Part shown: in pieces, positions 45,046 to 57,722 of the stretch
Position numbering within the stretch: the stretch's first letter is position 1
Layout of the letters: every line of letters starts with the position of its first letter
DNA from: Sympetrum striolatum
Taxonomy: Eukaryota > Arthropoda > Insecta > Odonata > Libellulidae
Assembly (NCBI GenBank): GCA_947579665.1
Contig: CANPUZ010000055.1
Span: 62,001 to 126,000, forward strand
Length of the DNA: 64,000 nucleotides
Direction of reading: 5' to 3'
The notes under the pieces: generated by a model
Database searches by the model: none
Told to the model about the DNA's origin: nothing
Seen by the model: the letters and a program-made list of their open reading frames with translations, nothing else
Program-made: the position numbers and the translations under genes

Positions 45046-48000
45046 GATGCTAAATAACACACGAAAAACACAAACGATGAATAAACCACATACCGAAACA
45101 GTGGAGTCTCAAAAATTAACAGAGAATTATTAATATACTCAAATTAATTAGATATTAATAAATAATTGGGTTGTAATAAAACTGAATAACTCTTCTTGGA
45201 ATCTCTTGGTTGCCCTTTGAAGAATCCATCGGAAGCATTTTGAAAGCCATTAGTTCCAATTAGTTTCGCAGATAAGAAGTGTGGCGCTCAAGTCAACGTC
45301 ATACTTGCAATTCCCAGCAGTTATTCTCTTCGGTCGGCTTGAGGATGTTTCTTCTACGTCGTATGAGCTATGCTTTTGCCCTATGTCGGCCCAATTGATA
45401 GCGGAAGAGTCCACGACACATAAAACATACACGCTCAAGCCCAGCAATGGAAGTATAGATCTTAAAGCCTAACTCGTGAACCTTCTTCGTGGACATTAAT
45501 GCCATTATAGAAAGGGATTCCGCACTTTTATAAAGGTGCGGCGTTCTTTTCTTGCTTTATCCGACTTCATGGAAGCATGAAGCATAAGCTTTTTATATAA
45601 GTTGGAAAAAAAATAATATAAAATGACTGTGTTGGAATTAAAATGATCGCTTGATGCATTGTTGGGAAGGCTTAGTTAGGCCGCGGCTGCCAACAATGGC
45701 TCATATTTGCAATACCCGCGAGGGATATTGTTGTCGACTTCGCCTAGTAACGAGGGGGAAGGGGGATTTTATCTTACCTTCAAGAGAGTGCCAAAGCGAT
45801 GCCAATTAGAAAAAACTTTTTAAAGTTTGGACAATTAAACACATTAATATAACACCAATTTGAGTTACAATGAGGTGTTGAGTCGTCCGTTAATACTGAA
45901 AATCTTCAACTTATTATGTTTAAAATATAATTGTAACTACGATGCCGTAAACATAGCTAAAAAAATGCAAAGAGCTGATATACAGTTTGTAAGGTAGTCT
46001 CGAAAACAAAATAAATTTTGAATACATTTTAAATTGGCCTCGAAGATTTGAGAAAATTCAAGATGTAAATTTTTGAAATTTAAATGAACTTTGAAATGAA
46101 CTTAATAGAAGCATCTGTTACAATAAATATTTTTGCGGACATATTTGACACAAACTTCGACATTTAATTTACCAAATACATTTACGTTAGTATTAAATGC
46201 CAAATTTGGATTTGAAGGACAGTTTAAGATGAATAGTTTCTCCTTTTCCTAATAATTGGTTTTTTAATTGAACTTTCTTTCTCTTTTTTTAGAACCTCTT
46301 CAGACCGAAGGATAAACACTCCTATTCGGTGAATAAAATGTTTCATTCGCTTCTTACAATTTCCGGTTATTACATCCAGTTTCATAAGCTTCGGATTAGT
46401 TCGTGCTTTGTCGTAAACGCATTCTTTGGAGCTGTTTTTTTCTTACAGTTTTATAACTTTTTCTTCACTGTTTTTTTCTTTAACTTCCTTTCATAATCAC
46501 TGCTCTTGTCCCTTCGAATGAATTCCCTAATTATATATTCCATACTTTCTTATAGTTATTTATAAAATTATCAATACTTTTTAGAATAATTTTAATTCTT
46601 GTTCGTTTATGGGAATTCTGTATCCCGATTTCAGTCGATCGATGACGTTTAATTGTCTTGTCATTGCCACAGTTTGTCTGGTTTGAGGCGTGATTCATTC
46701 ACGAGCGAATGAAGTCTTCATGGACTGAATATTTTTGAGTTTGTGTCGATTCACTCCGAAATAAGTACATTTAAAGGAGAGGATTCGAGTTCACTCCAAT
46801 TTGCATTTTGATGGAACGAAATATAAATTTATGATATAGAGTTGTATTCTTTCGCCTCAATCTTATGCATCTGATTCCACACAAGTCCATATCGAATTGC
46901 CTATACTTCAGGACGAAGATTCATTTCTTTTGTGTTACTTATTCTGATATCCTTGGCGTGAGTTATACATCTTGGAAATCCTTTCGCGATAGTTTCGAAC
47001 ATTTTACTCCCTCATCGGGTTGAATTCGTGAGGATATCTTGTGCTCAGTCGGGTGAATAATATACTTGCCTTCCGTCTTACGCCTATTCTGCCTATTGCA
47101 TCCACGAGATGAAATAAACAAGGTAAGATTGTTTTTATTTTCATTTTGAGGCATTTCCTTGCATAAGACATTAATGTAAGAAATTGATAGTTAGGATAAC
47201 TTGCGAGTTTTCTTCAAATTTGCTCGAGTGATCGGATTCAATAGCAATACATATAATCCCTTTCATCGTCCCCGAACAACTCCCATAGAATTTCGACTCG
47301 AGAATCGGCGTTCATTTTCCGTTTACTCCAATCGAGTCCAATTCCAACGAGAACTCATTCTCTGCAGCAAAATTAAGGTAAAACATTTTTTAATCGTTCG
47401 TCGCTTTTATTTACGAGTATGCCTGCCGATAATAATCTGAAGAGGACACGTTTTGTTGATCGGTTGTCTAGGGAACGAACGTAGCCTCAGCGACGATGTT
47501 GAACGACTTTTAAACTAGCTCTCTGTCCTTTTCGACTCATCTTTCCTCGTCAGACAGATTTAAATAAAAAACTCTTATCTCCAGCATCCTTGGAATCTCT
47601 TCCTCTCAACGTGATTTAATGTCCTGATAATGACCTTATTTACCGCGTGCCAATTTAACGTCCATCAAGAGCGTAAACTGTCAATTTGCGGAGAAATAAG
47701 AGGACGTTATCTTCATATTTGTTTTTCGTATCGCGTGACGTGCGCGACATGGTCTTCAAAGGCAAATTAAACGCCTTTATTTCACTTGCAAGATGTTGAA
47801 CACTAATCACTTCCTTAATCAATAATAATTCTTGAAACTCTTTTTCGATTTTATGCAGAGGAATTCAATTCAACAGTTCCTTCCTACTTATAATCCTACT
47901 ACTGCTAATTGTTCAATCTTGCGGCTTACAGACAAATTTTTTATTTAAAGCTCCACTAAAATGCATTCGAAATATTGTTACTTTTTTGCATGATCAACTG

Positions 48001-48459
48001 ATAATGCCTCACAACTTTATCGAACAAAATTCTGGATGAATGTGTTTTACTATATTCGCAAAGAGTTTGTGAAGTCTATTAAGTGAAGACTTCACAAAAT
48101 AGCAAATTAGCGGACAATGAGAAGGTATATTTGAAAAAAAGGTCGTGTTTGAAATATTTTTCTAAGACAATTCCTCATCATTCTTCAGATTATTTTGTGA
48201 ATCGAAGAATTAGAAGATAAATCAACAGTCAAAATGAATCATCAGCGCCTTCATTTAAGGCAATTTATCGGAAATAAAAAAACTTTTAGTCCACCAAAGG
48301 AAAGCCTTTTCTGTAATATATTTTTCAGTTTTTTGGTGTATAAATCATCATACCTGTCGCTCTTTTCTCAGGATATTCTTCAATTTGCAAGTTTATGATG
48401 TGCTATTATTTATGTAGTATACAGTAAAAATAATGCAGATGAACTTCAATTCCATGGTA
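45046..48459. other. Long region without a supported gene
   Basis: Several 60-80-codon frames exist (45250-45447 minus, 45281-45472 plus, 46963-47154 minus, 47201-47440 plus) with no domain I recognise and no copy elsewhere. 45945-46000 carries a weak R5 trace. GC and base composition resemble ordinary intergenic or intronic DNA. Confidence 0.4.
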
Positions 48460-48599
48460 CTTATGGTTTGATTTCCTTATATCCCTGTTATTTACTAATC
48501 AGTTAGCGACTGTTGGCATCTCGGTTTATTGCCATCTTTTCATAATTTCTGACACGAGTCCCTACCGTTAATTAAGTATGGAGATAAAATCCCCTTCTA

Positions 48600-48916
48600 A
48601 TGTTCATAAGCTCGGATTCAGAAATCGCTTTGGTCGCCAGGGTTTGTTTACTACGAAGAAATATCACAACATTTTCGTTCATTTTGCCCGATTTCTCGTT
48701 TTTTCGACTCGAATGCGATATTCTACAACCAAAATAAGAATTTCTATTCAATTTTCTTTCTTTTGGTACTAATCTCGATTTCGTACGACCATTATTTCGT
48801 ATTTAATTCTCCAAAAGAAAAAATGTCTGCAATCGATCAAAACGAACTTCACGTGCATTTCTTATTAGAGAGACGATTCGAGTCGTCCAGAGTCGAACCG
48901 AGGATACTCTGGACAA
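48600..48916 (-). repeat. BBX repeat
   Basis: Hairpin GTCCAGAGTCGAACCGAGGA with ACTCTGGAC at about 48887-48916; core CGTACGACCATTATTTCG. Confidence 0.75.
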
Positions 48917-49503
48917 AGATTTTAGCTTTCTGCACTCCTTCTCCATATAAACTTTAACTATGCCAAATCTCAAACTCCTCCGTTCGCGTAATATCTTAAA
49001 AAATGGATCCAACGTTTTCTCTCCGCGTATTAATGTATAGATTTTAACTACATCAACCCAGTAACACTTCTCTGTGATTCAGTCTAATATAAAATGCATG
49101 AGAAAGTAAATAAAGGTATTCTAGCGAACATGGATTCACCGAGAAAACACATAATTCAATTCTTATACCCTATACCTTGCGACGCTGTTGTGGCTATGTT
49201 GTGAAGTGAAAGGAAGAAATAAGATGTTTTCCGTTGAAAATAATGGCTGCCGCACTAAGACTCTTACTGCAACTTAAGGATATGAAACTCGATATCATTC
49301 AGATATTGCAACTGCTTACGTCTTAGCTGTACATCTAATAATTTAAGGCGTTGTTGAGACGATTGAGTTGCTCTTTTTCTCGATTCATCCCGTATAACGC
49401 GTACTATGGTCCGCAGAAATCACAGACGACGATCAACTGGAAAATAACGAAAGAAATGAATGTAACAATCAAATTCTAAGTAACTCAAACTTTGATTTTC
49501 GAA

Positions 49504-49740
49504 ATGACTACGTTTTTGGAAGATACAATCGGTATCATGCAACCCCCCTGCTACCTCGGTCGATCCGATAATGACCGTAAGTTAAGAGAAATAGATGCTA
49601 AGACGAATCGTTTTAGAGATTCATTCTTTCCGCGAACAATACGTGACAATAACCGAATGAGGAAGTAATTTAGATTCAACTGGTGTTTACACCCCCTGCC
49701 ACACGCCGAAAGGCGGCTTGTAGGGTATTAATGTAGATGT
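49504..49740 (+). pseudogene. CR1 C-terminal fragment with 3' end
   Basis: Encodes IGIMQPPCYLGRSDNDRKLR, EIDAKTNRFRDSFFPRTIRD to a stop at 49666-49668. The 3' UTR has the CGCCGAAAGGCG hairpin and TGTAGGGTATTAATGTAGAT end, as after the element at 1-605. Inserted into local duplication copy 1. Confidence 0.8.
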
Positions 49741-49929
49741 AGAACAGATCATTAAGTTCTTTCCAAAACAAATGAATTTAAATGAATACAAAATTCGGTT
49801 TCAGATTAACTCACATTTCAATTTTCGAAAACAGATCATTTAAATCACTTGCAGCAATTGATTGTGCTCATCAATGTGACGAAATCAATCAAACATTAAA
49901 CAAACTTCTTCTTAACTTTAAATAGGCTA

Positions 49930-50128
49930 AAATGCAAGAAATCGGATTCAACAATGGCATTTGTCGTCACGGGGAGCGGTTTTTAACACCCTAACATTTC
50001 ACAAAAATTTCTTGTTTTTCGTGTAAAATCTCGATAATTCAATACGAAAGCAATAATCCATGACCAAAATAATATTCTTCATTTATTTTCCCTTCTTTTG
50101 GTGCTCGTCTCAATCTCGTACGACCATT
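49930..50128 (-). repeat. BBX repeat interrupted by the Harbinger remnant
   Basis: The BBX core in reverse (CAACAATGGCATTTGTCGTC through CTCGTACGACCATTA) stops at the transposon terminus at about 50129. Confidence 0.6.
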
Positions 50129-50580
50129 AAGGCGCCCGCAGAAGAAGCAAAAGCAAAGCGCAATCAGGAAGCGCCGGACGGGAGACGGAAATGCGATGAG
50201 GAGTCGTAACGCCAAAAGAGGCCGTCGCATCGGTCGTCCCCCGATGACGAGGATGTTTGCGCATTTGGTTGATGTCAATATTTTAAACAAATCGAATCAG
50301 AAAAAGGCGATTTTGGGTACATCCCTATTTGAGAAAAATAAAGGATTGCGTTTGGTTCAATTTGCTCAAAGAATTTAACTTGGCAAGGATAAAAAGAAAG
50401 CTGGTCATAAAAGTATTCAATTTTGTATCCAGTCATATTTACAGTATATGAATGATTTCGATGCACTTAAACTTGTTTTAACAATTGAACCAGCTTGGAG
50501 AGAATTTTACTCAGTATTCAAAAATAAAAGTAAACCCGACCCTAGAATTAAATCCCAATCACAAGGGGGGAATCCGTAGT
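50129..50580 (+). pseudogene. PIF/Harbinger transposase remnant, copy 2
   Basis: The left end TAA + GGCGCCCGCAGAAGAAGC matches the terminus at 20155-20178 in inverted sense. After a start-like region with CGATGACGAGGATG (about 50241), the plus strand encodes RKRRFWVHPYLRK, then after a shift WFNLLKEFNLARIKRK, the conserved N-terminal WV.P..R......L..E. block of Harbinger transposases. A further frame reads YMNDFDALKLVLTIEPAWRE to a stop at about 50580. No catalytic core remains. Confidence 0.65.
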
Positions 50581-52803
50581 AACCGGCTGTGAAGAGAAAA
50601 CATTGGATTAATCTTTGCATGATTACTTAAAAATTTCTATGACTACATTCGCCAATAAACTGCAGTGATCGATGATTAATTTAGCTCTTTGTGAACTAAA
50701 ACCAAAACCGAAAAACCTTTTCGCCACCCGTTGGCGTCTTTTCTATTTGAAGTAATTAGGCGTCGACAGGTGAAATGGGCAAATTGAAATTTGAGACAAG
50801 AGGAACTGCTTAATAAACTTATTGAAGGTGTAAGGCTTGCAAAATGACTTAGGAAGAAAATGGCCAAAGAAAGCAATAAGGTTGCGATTAATTACCAAGA
50901 AACGAAAAAAATGGGGCGTATTTATGGATATGGATCTACCCCGTGATAGGAAACTTATGTGTTTATATTAAATTAATTGTTTACCTTAAGTAATTTGAAT
51001 TCACGAGAATGTCATGGTTTTTTTCCTGGTAAATTTCGTATCTTATAAAGATATCTATAAGAACATTTCATGACGGCTCAGATAAATTTACAATGACAAC
51101 TAATTTTGAAATGAAATTGATGATTTTAATTGCAGTAAAGAATATCGAAATCTGTTTCACAATATTAACGGCGAAAGGAGTCTAGCTATCATTTTCAAAT
51201 TCTATTTAAAAAAATTGAATAGAGGCAACAAAAAAGGGTATCAATTAGATAGGAAGAGAACACGCTTGTTGTGAATATGAAAACCGACAAATGTAAAGGA
51301 TACGTTCACTTCTAATAAGCCATACTAAGACCCACATTTTCAGTTAAATTGTTCCCTAAATTTAATCGATTTCCATAATTATTCATAGCCATCGCAGAAA
51401 TTATTAAAATAGATTTAATTTATATTTTATGGTCATGTTAGAAGTGCGTGACGGATGCTTGATTCTTTATCCTATGATTTTGAAACTAGCTTCTAGCTTT
51501 CTTATGCATACTGTATAAAAATCGTAGGTTTAATGAATTTCTCATTGAAATAAATGAAGAATACATGGGGTGGATTTAGGCTAATGTGATTTAATTTAAA
51601 CTCATGGTTCGGTTTAACGAAATAATTTATATTGAATAGTCTCTTTTCTGCGAGTAAATTATAACCAGTAAGCAATTAACGATGTTTTATTCTTGATTCG
51701 GACGAAATTAATCCAGGGAAGTTTACAAATCCAACAAAAAGAGTGAGGAAGAACTGTATATTTTTAACCGGCCTATTTCGGCTACACAACTATCTTCAGG
51801 TCGACTAAATAAAACAGAAATTGTGTGGTTATTACTAAGATCTTTTTAATTCTTCAGTATGTCTTTCCACGAAGTGCGATGTAATTTAGAATTAATCCAA
51901 CAAGAATCCGTACTCATGGATAGTTTATATAATTAGGTTAGCTTTGACAGATATAATGGTGGTAGTAACATTTACTCGTTAGAAAAATTACCTTCAATCG
52001 AGCTTTGGATACCTTATTTTATAAGAGGTATCCTGACCAGGCATTGAACTCACCGGAAGCCTAACTAAATGCCTTTTTACGAGTCGTGATATCCTGACTC
52101 AGTTTAATCGAATAGGATGTGCCTGAAAACGTTAGAGAGCGGATATCGGGATCGAAATGGATCGTAAATCCTCTAGTAAGCCATCGCTATCCGGCGGACG
52201 GAAGGATCTTCCAACGTAAGGTCATGCAGAACTAAATGTTCATTAAAGACTCAAGCGTATGCCTTAATGGTAACTGGTCACTTACGTTCCCAGGTGTAGC
52301 AAATAGTAAGTATAGCGTGTACTTCGACTTAGTGTCTTTTACTCACGGTCATCATAAAAGCTATTACACTGAGTTTCACATCGGAAGTCAAGATTTTCTG
52401 CATCCAAGATCTAACGATGCGTTGCCTCAATGTAGTTCAACGCGATTTAAGGCTATGGGTTGGTGTTTCCGTTTTTTTGTCGAAAAAACGTTTTTCCAAG
52501 CCTTTTCCGACAATTGGCTTCATTGGCTCTGATGAAAACCTCGCGGTTGATCGGTTGATACGTATTTATCGAATATATCGTTCAATTGAAATATTTCAGT
52601 GATACAGCAACAGTGTAGTTGCAATATCACGGCAGTTTCAATTGAAATTTGACTTATTATCCCCAGTTATAATGGTCTCCTATTTTAGAAAACCTCATTT
52701 CAACTCAGCATATCTTTGATTTTAATTACGTTTAACCGCTTAAATACGAATCACTTTTATTTAAATTTGTGGAAATTATAGAAAAGGCTAATTTCCAAGG
52801 AAA
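50581..52803. other. No supported gene; one ACCGG..TTTCGGCT motif repeat
   Basis: 51765-51815 contains AACCGGCCTATTTCGGCTAC and ATCTTCAGGT, a short dispersed motif also at 56960-57000. The 98-codon frame at 52236-52532 has no recognised domain. The rest is AT-rich. Confidence 0.4.
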
Positions 52804-52805
52804 AT

Positions 52806-52990
52806 CGGACTTGAAAAAAGTCTGACTGGGCCGGGAATCGAGCCCGGGATCTTCCTCTATCCGGGAGGATGCCATAACCATCTCCCGGGTTCGATTCCCG
52901 GCTCAGTCAGACTTTTTTCAAGTCCGTTTTTCCTTGGGAATGTTCCTGGGTGCACGCCCTTATGTGCAAATTCACCTCTACCCTTTTCTT
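52806..52990. mobile_element. tRNA-derived SINE pair, head-to-head inverted, copy 2
   Basis: The left arm from 52806 and the right arm ending 52926 are inverted copies (CGGACTT...AAGTCCG). The right arm has B box GGTTCGATTCC at 52888-52898. The minus strand contains a longer tRNA-like run: GGTTATGGC (A-box-like), a perfect anticodon stem TCCTC-CCGGATA-GAGGA, then AAGAT and a T arm CCGGG-CTCGATT-CCCGG. The layout is nearest to tRNA-Arg or tRNA-Ser by inspection. The body after 52927 matches 1203-1262. Confidence 0.7.
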
Positions 52991-53619
52991 ATAAAAAAGC
53001 CTAATTTTACGATATTAAGTTTATTTATTCGAAAATAAAGTAGGTCGCTATTTTATCAATGTAACTGAATTTAAATTGCTTAAATTTTCCCATCATTAAT
53101 GTTACAGTATCTTTTATACCTGAACAATTTAATGTTTTCTTTATATGGGATTAGCAATTTAATATGTATTTGTTAATATCTTTATTCAGTATGGGTTTAA
53201 ATTAATGTATGAAATTGAGTTATTAAACAAAAATGTTGTCTAAATACAGGATATTCTGAATAAATGTTTTATTAATTAATTATTTGGGAGCAGAAATTTC
53301 AGTATTAACATTTCTGAATAAAAGCTTCCATTTTAATATCCCTTCATAATTCCCTTTTAATTAGTACATGAATTATAACGCGTATCCTAAAATTTTTATT
53401 GCGTGTTTCCTAAAAGCAAATCCCATCCAACCTATGTGTGTTTAAGAAACATAATGCCTGAACATTTATCTGATACTAGCAAAACCAGGCCACGCTTCTC
53501 TTTGGCTCATTCAGATATGGAATGAATGGGAATAAAGGTATTCTAGCGAACGTACATTCACCGAGAAAACACAATGTTCAATTCAATGTACAATGATACT
53601 GAATTACGTATTGATTTTG
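52991..53619. other. AT-rich, no supported gene
   Basis: 53515-53580 shares ATAAAGGTATTCTAGCGAAC with the local duplication blocks; otherwise nothing recognised. Confidence 0.4.
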
Positions 53620-53890
53620 CGTTTTGGGAACGGATTTGAAGAAATTTCTCTAAATCTCCGCAATGCATTTAAATTTTGCACCCACCTGGAGTCGATCTCA
53701 CTCACATTCGTGAGATTGAGTTCCTATGATTATTAATTTAGATCTAGTGATCGCCCAGTGGTCGAAATTCAACCATAATTCATCGTATTTTTAAGTCTGA
53801 ACGTTATTGAGGTTCTTTGGTCAATGAGTATACCTATATAATCATTGCTTATAATTTATTTCATTATTTTTCTATTGCGTCTGCTGTGAG
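53620..53890 (-). repeat. Single ~167-bp satellite-type monomer and a dispersed repeat
   Basis: 53620-53735 aligns with the last monomers of the 63165-64000 array (GCAATGCATTTAAATTTTGC, CACCTGGAGTCGAT). 53735-53890 is the reverse of 15350-15478. Confidence 0.5.
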
Positions 53891-54049
53891 CGTTTACAAA
53901 TACGTCATTAGGGTTTGCCTTAATTCCCTTCGATAAATGTAAAATTTTAACATTAAAAAAATAAATAAAACACAATTACAGCTTGTAGCTTTATTTATTT
54001 TTTGATACAATTCACTGTCATTTTTAATGTTAAAAATTGATTTCCAAAA

Positions 54050-55440
54050 GAATTCAGTAAAATCGCCATAATTATATCCCTGTTATTTATTAATTATTTA
54101 GTGGCTGTTGGCATCTCGTTTGATTGCCCTCTTTTCATAATTTGAGTCCCTACCGTTAATTTGGTTTGGAGATAAAATCCTCTTCTAATGTGAAAACGAA
54201 TAAGCTCGGATTCAACAATCGCCTTGGTCGCCAGGGTGACTGGTTTGTTTACTACGAAGAAATTTCACAACATTTTCGTTTATTTTGCCAGAGATTTCGT
54301 AATTTCGACTCGAATGCGATATTTTGCGACTAAAATAAGAATCTTTGTTCAATTTCCTGTCTTTTGATATGAATCTCGATTTCGTACGACCATTATTTCT
54401 AATCCAATTATGCAAAAGAAAAAATGTCTGCAATCGACCAAAACGAACTTTGCGTGCATTTCTTATGGGAGACAATTATACAGGTCCAGAGTCGAACCAA
54501 GGATACTCTGGACAAAGATTTTAGCTTTCTGCAGTCCTTCTCCATATAAACTTTAATTATGCCAAATCTCAAACTCCTCCGCTCGTGCAATATACTTAAA
54601 GAGGGATCCAATGTTTTCTCTTCACGTGTCAATGTATAGAAGAGCACGTTTTAAATACGAATAAAAATCTAAGCTATTCTCAAAGTTAAAATGCATGCGC
54701 CCGGAATTAACAATCGCATTGGTCGTCAGAGGGACGGGTTGTTTACTACTTTGAATCTTTTTGGAAAATTGTCTTATCTTTTGTCGGAATTCTTATCATT
54801 TCGATTCGATGATTACATTCCACGACCAAAATATTGTTCTTTACTAGCTAAACCCGAACACGCTCCGCTGTGGCTCAGTCAGATATGGAATGAATTGGAA
54901 AGTGAATAAAGGTATTCTAGCGAACGTAGATTCACCGAGAAAACACATGATTCAATTCTCATACCCTGCCTTGCGACGCTGTGGCTATGTTGTGGAATGA
55001 AAGGGAAGAAATAAGATATTTTTCATTTAAAATAATGGCTGCCGCACTATGACTCTTATATATACTTAAGGATATGAAGCTCGATCATTCGGACATTGCA
55101 TTTGCAAACGTCATTATAATTAATTCATTAATAGGTCATTTTAATCAATTACAATGATTGATTATGCACATCAATGTGAACGAAATCAACCAAACAACGA
55201 ACAACCTTCTCCGAAACTTAAAATAGGCCAAAATGAAGCAACTCGGATTCAACAATGGAATTTGTCGTCATGGGGACCGATTTTTTACACCCTCAAAATT
55301 TCACGAATTTTTTTTGTATCATGTAAAATCTCGATAATTCGATTCGAAAACAATTATCCACTACCAAAATATTATTCTTCAGTTATTTTCCCTTATTCTG
55401 GTGCTTGTCTTAATTTCGTGCGTCCATTCTTTCTAATTTA
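54050..55440 (+). repeat. Local duplication, copy 2 (pairs with 48460-50130)
   Basis: Same block order as 48460-50130 without the CR1 interruption; includes three BBX pieces (54200-54516, 54690-54850, 55240-55525), all reverse. Confidence 0.65.
54200..54516 (-). repeat. BBX repeat
   Basis: Hairpin GTCCAGAGT/ACTCTGGAC at about 54485-54514 and the core TTTCGTACGACCATTATTTC. Confidence 0.7.
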
Positions 55441-55525
55441 ATTTTTCAAAAGAAACGAAGCTTGAAGCGGCAAAAATTAACTTTACGTGATCTTTATCGT
55501 CTGGGATCGAACCGAGGACGAACTG
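55240..55525 (-). repeat. BBX repeat, diverged
   Basis: Core CATGGGGACCGATTTTTTAC to TTTCGTGCGTCCATTC and a weak B box (TGGGATCGAACCGAGG, about 55503). Confidence 0.55.
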
Positions 55526-55679
55526 TCAACATATTTTACGATAGAAACACTCTCGTATTTGAATGTGGTGTTAAAATTTTAAGTCAAGCGACCGAGAGGT
55601 TTTTGATTCGCAAGATTACTTTGCCATATCAACCGAATTATCAATGCTAAATTTAGTTTGAAATTAAGTTAAGGAGCGA

Positions 55680-55880
55680 ATTAAAAAAATGTGCCAAAAC
55701 GTGCATCTGGGAAGCAATCAAGTCACCACGGTTCCTCGCGGACCAGCCGATCTACATCTGACCATAGAGTAAGGATGGGGTAGAGTGCTGGACAGGCTAC
55801 GCAGTAGCCGAGCCGATGTTACAGCATTAAACCACGTGACTTTTCCGATTTCTAGCGGCAATTCAAATACGCTGTGGAGT
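55680..55880 (+). repeat. Left arm of a distant inverted repeat
   Basis: CATAGAGTAAGGATGGGGTA, GTTACAG and CCACGTGACTTT blocks recur in reverse at 58180-58345. See the paired entry. Confidence 0.45.
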
Positions 55881-57213
55881 TTCGTCTTGAAAAATCGAGT
55901 TTTTAAGTAACTATGAACTACGTAGTTAATGCGTATATTATTTTAATAGATAGTAGAGTTTCCACTTAAAGTTTTCTTATTATAATAATCAACGTCGGGT
56001 ATATATTTATCATTGTTTAAGAATATTTAGATACCTCTCGTCGAGTTCATCGGAACGAGTATCAACTCATCAAGGTTTTTTACTCGAGTAACAAGCAAGA
56101 TAAATACAAAATAACAAATAAATTCCCACTTATCGTTGAGTTTTTCGAACATATCCGGAGAAAATTACGTTTATGTGGAATATTAAGATACTTCTCGTCG
56201 AGTTCTTAAAAAAGAGAATCATTTCGACTAGGTTTACTTGGATGAAAAGCAAGATCAAGCAAGAAAAGGAAGAGAGCAAAAAAACTGAAAGTTTCGAATA
56301 AATTCCCAGTTTTCGTTGATTTTTTCGAACATTTCTGGAAAAAATGACGTTTAAGTGTTGTTAAGTTTAAATTACACATATAGCTAGAGTAACGTTTAAA
56401 ACTAAGGCAAACTTGGGTTTAAGTGGTCGAATATCACAGTTAACATTTTCTTTCATATTTAAACAATGTGGAACTTTCATGAATAATTTAATAGAAACGC
56501 ACTCAATTTATTTCAACGAATGAAAGAACAAGATACTTAACTTCCCCCATTCAAAAGTTACGAGTCTTCAAAACGAGACAGGTTCGTCGATTTTTGCGAA
56601 TATTTGTAAATTGAATAAATTGGAAACTGTACCTTGATATGCCTCAGGTTGAATCAACTACTGGTATAGGTATAGCTCCAAATAAAGGAAATGATTTAGA
56701 ATGGAATGAAATTACAGTGGGATTTTTCTGATAATATTTAATAGTCACTTCTTTAACAAAGTTTTAGCAAACATCCTCCTGCCACATCACTGACAACTTC
56801 TCACATTTAGAATTCATTCATATTTAAGTATCATTATTTAGATATAAATTATAAATTAATACATATTAAATTCTATGGTATTAGGCCGGACTTCGTGGAA
56901 AGCCATAATAAGAAATAAATAAGGCACTTCGTAATTTCCACACTGTGTTATTTATTAAAAAACAACCGGTTTCGGCTAACGCCACCCTCAGGTTTCATTT
57001 CTTAGTAATACACATTTTTAAAACAATACAGCTATGTTTATAGAAGGTAAGTGTAAGACAAAGATTCAGAAAGTTTAATTTTACGCAACAGGCCATCTCT
57101 CCACCCGAGATCTTTTTCACAGATGCTTCTAAAACAAGACATGTAAAGGAGTCCATTTCTCTGCTACGTGATACTTCACATTACTACATGTTGTAATTGA
57201 ATTTAAATTTATT
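55881..57213. other. Tandem ~170-bp duplication and AT-rich DNA
   Basis: 56025-56180 and 56188-56365 are two diverged direct copies (CTTCTCGTCGAGTTC, ATAAATTCCCA, TTTTTCGAACAT). 56960-57000 holds AACCGGTTTCGGCTAACG followed by CCTCAGGT. No gene. Confidence 0.5.
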
Positions 57214-57519
57214 TCAGTTGAAGTTCATTAGTTTATATTTCCTAGCATTGCATTGTAATTTACTTTTAAGAAGACTTACGTGCAATTTTGTAAGGTTAAC
57301 TTGTAAGGTTAATGCGGTGTAATCTCCAAGGTTTCTAATTGCTTGACAAATATTACAATTGGCAGCAAATAAAGGGATGTTTGATATAAGAATTTTTGGC
57401 AAGTTATTTATGTAAATTAAAATAATTATATGCAAAATAACGTTATGTAGGGTTCCAGGAAAGTTTTCCATTTTCCAGATTTTAGAGTGTTTAGAGGGCA
57501 CAAAATACTTTCTCCTCAA
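57214..57519 (-). pseudogene. Decayed non-LTR reverse transcriptase palm fragment
   Basis: The minus frame contains LIYINNLPKILISNIPLFAA then NCNICQAIRN and LTLQVNLTKL, ending ARKYKLMNF. This matches the usual order L.YINDLP....S.I.LFADDC.IY..I.......LQ.DL..L......FN..KCK.M.F of CR1/Jockey-type RTs. The catalytic FADD box has become FAAN, and GVPQG has become GTLHN, so the enzyme is dead. It lies between the inverted repeats at 55680 and 58170. Confidence 0.7.
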
Positions 57520-57651
57520 GCTGAGAATCCATAGTTTTCTCCTTTCATGATCTACTGGGAAGCTATAAAGTCAATATTAATAATTATAAATAACGAGAAA
57601 AGCCTGCGACACTTTAATATACTCGAGCGCTCCAATGAACTCGATTCAAGC

Positions 57652-57722
57652 AATAATATTCCTAAACGGGAATATTATTGCGGGAATATATAGGAATATT
57701 ATTCCCAAGGGAATAATATTCC
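57652..57722. repeat. Cluster of perfect palindromes (GGAATATTATTCC type)
   Basis: 57652-57679 is an 11-bp stem with a 6-base loop. 57693-57722 is a 14-bp stem (GGAATATTATTCCC/GGGAATAATATTCC) with a 2-base loop. Both share the same core and could extrude as cruciforms. Function unknown. Confidence 0.8.

Larger units (their letters stand above)
48460..50130 (+). repeat. Local duplication, copy 1 (pairs with 54050-55440)
   Basis: Shared blocks in order: ATATCCCTGTTATTTACTAA, a BBX repeat, a CCATATAAACTTTAACTATG block, ATAAAGGTATTCTAGCGAAC, AATAATGGCTGCCGCACTA and a second BBX piece. This copy is interrupted at about 49335-49780 by a CR1 fragment and flanks. Confidence 0.65.

Noticed and set aside
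52236..52532. 98-codon frame as a host exon
   Set aside because: No recognised domain, no splice support that stands out, and no second copy to compare.
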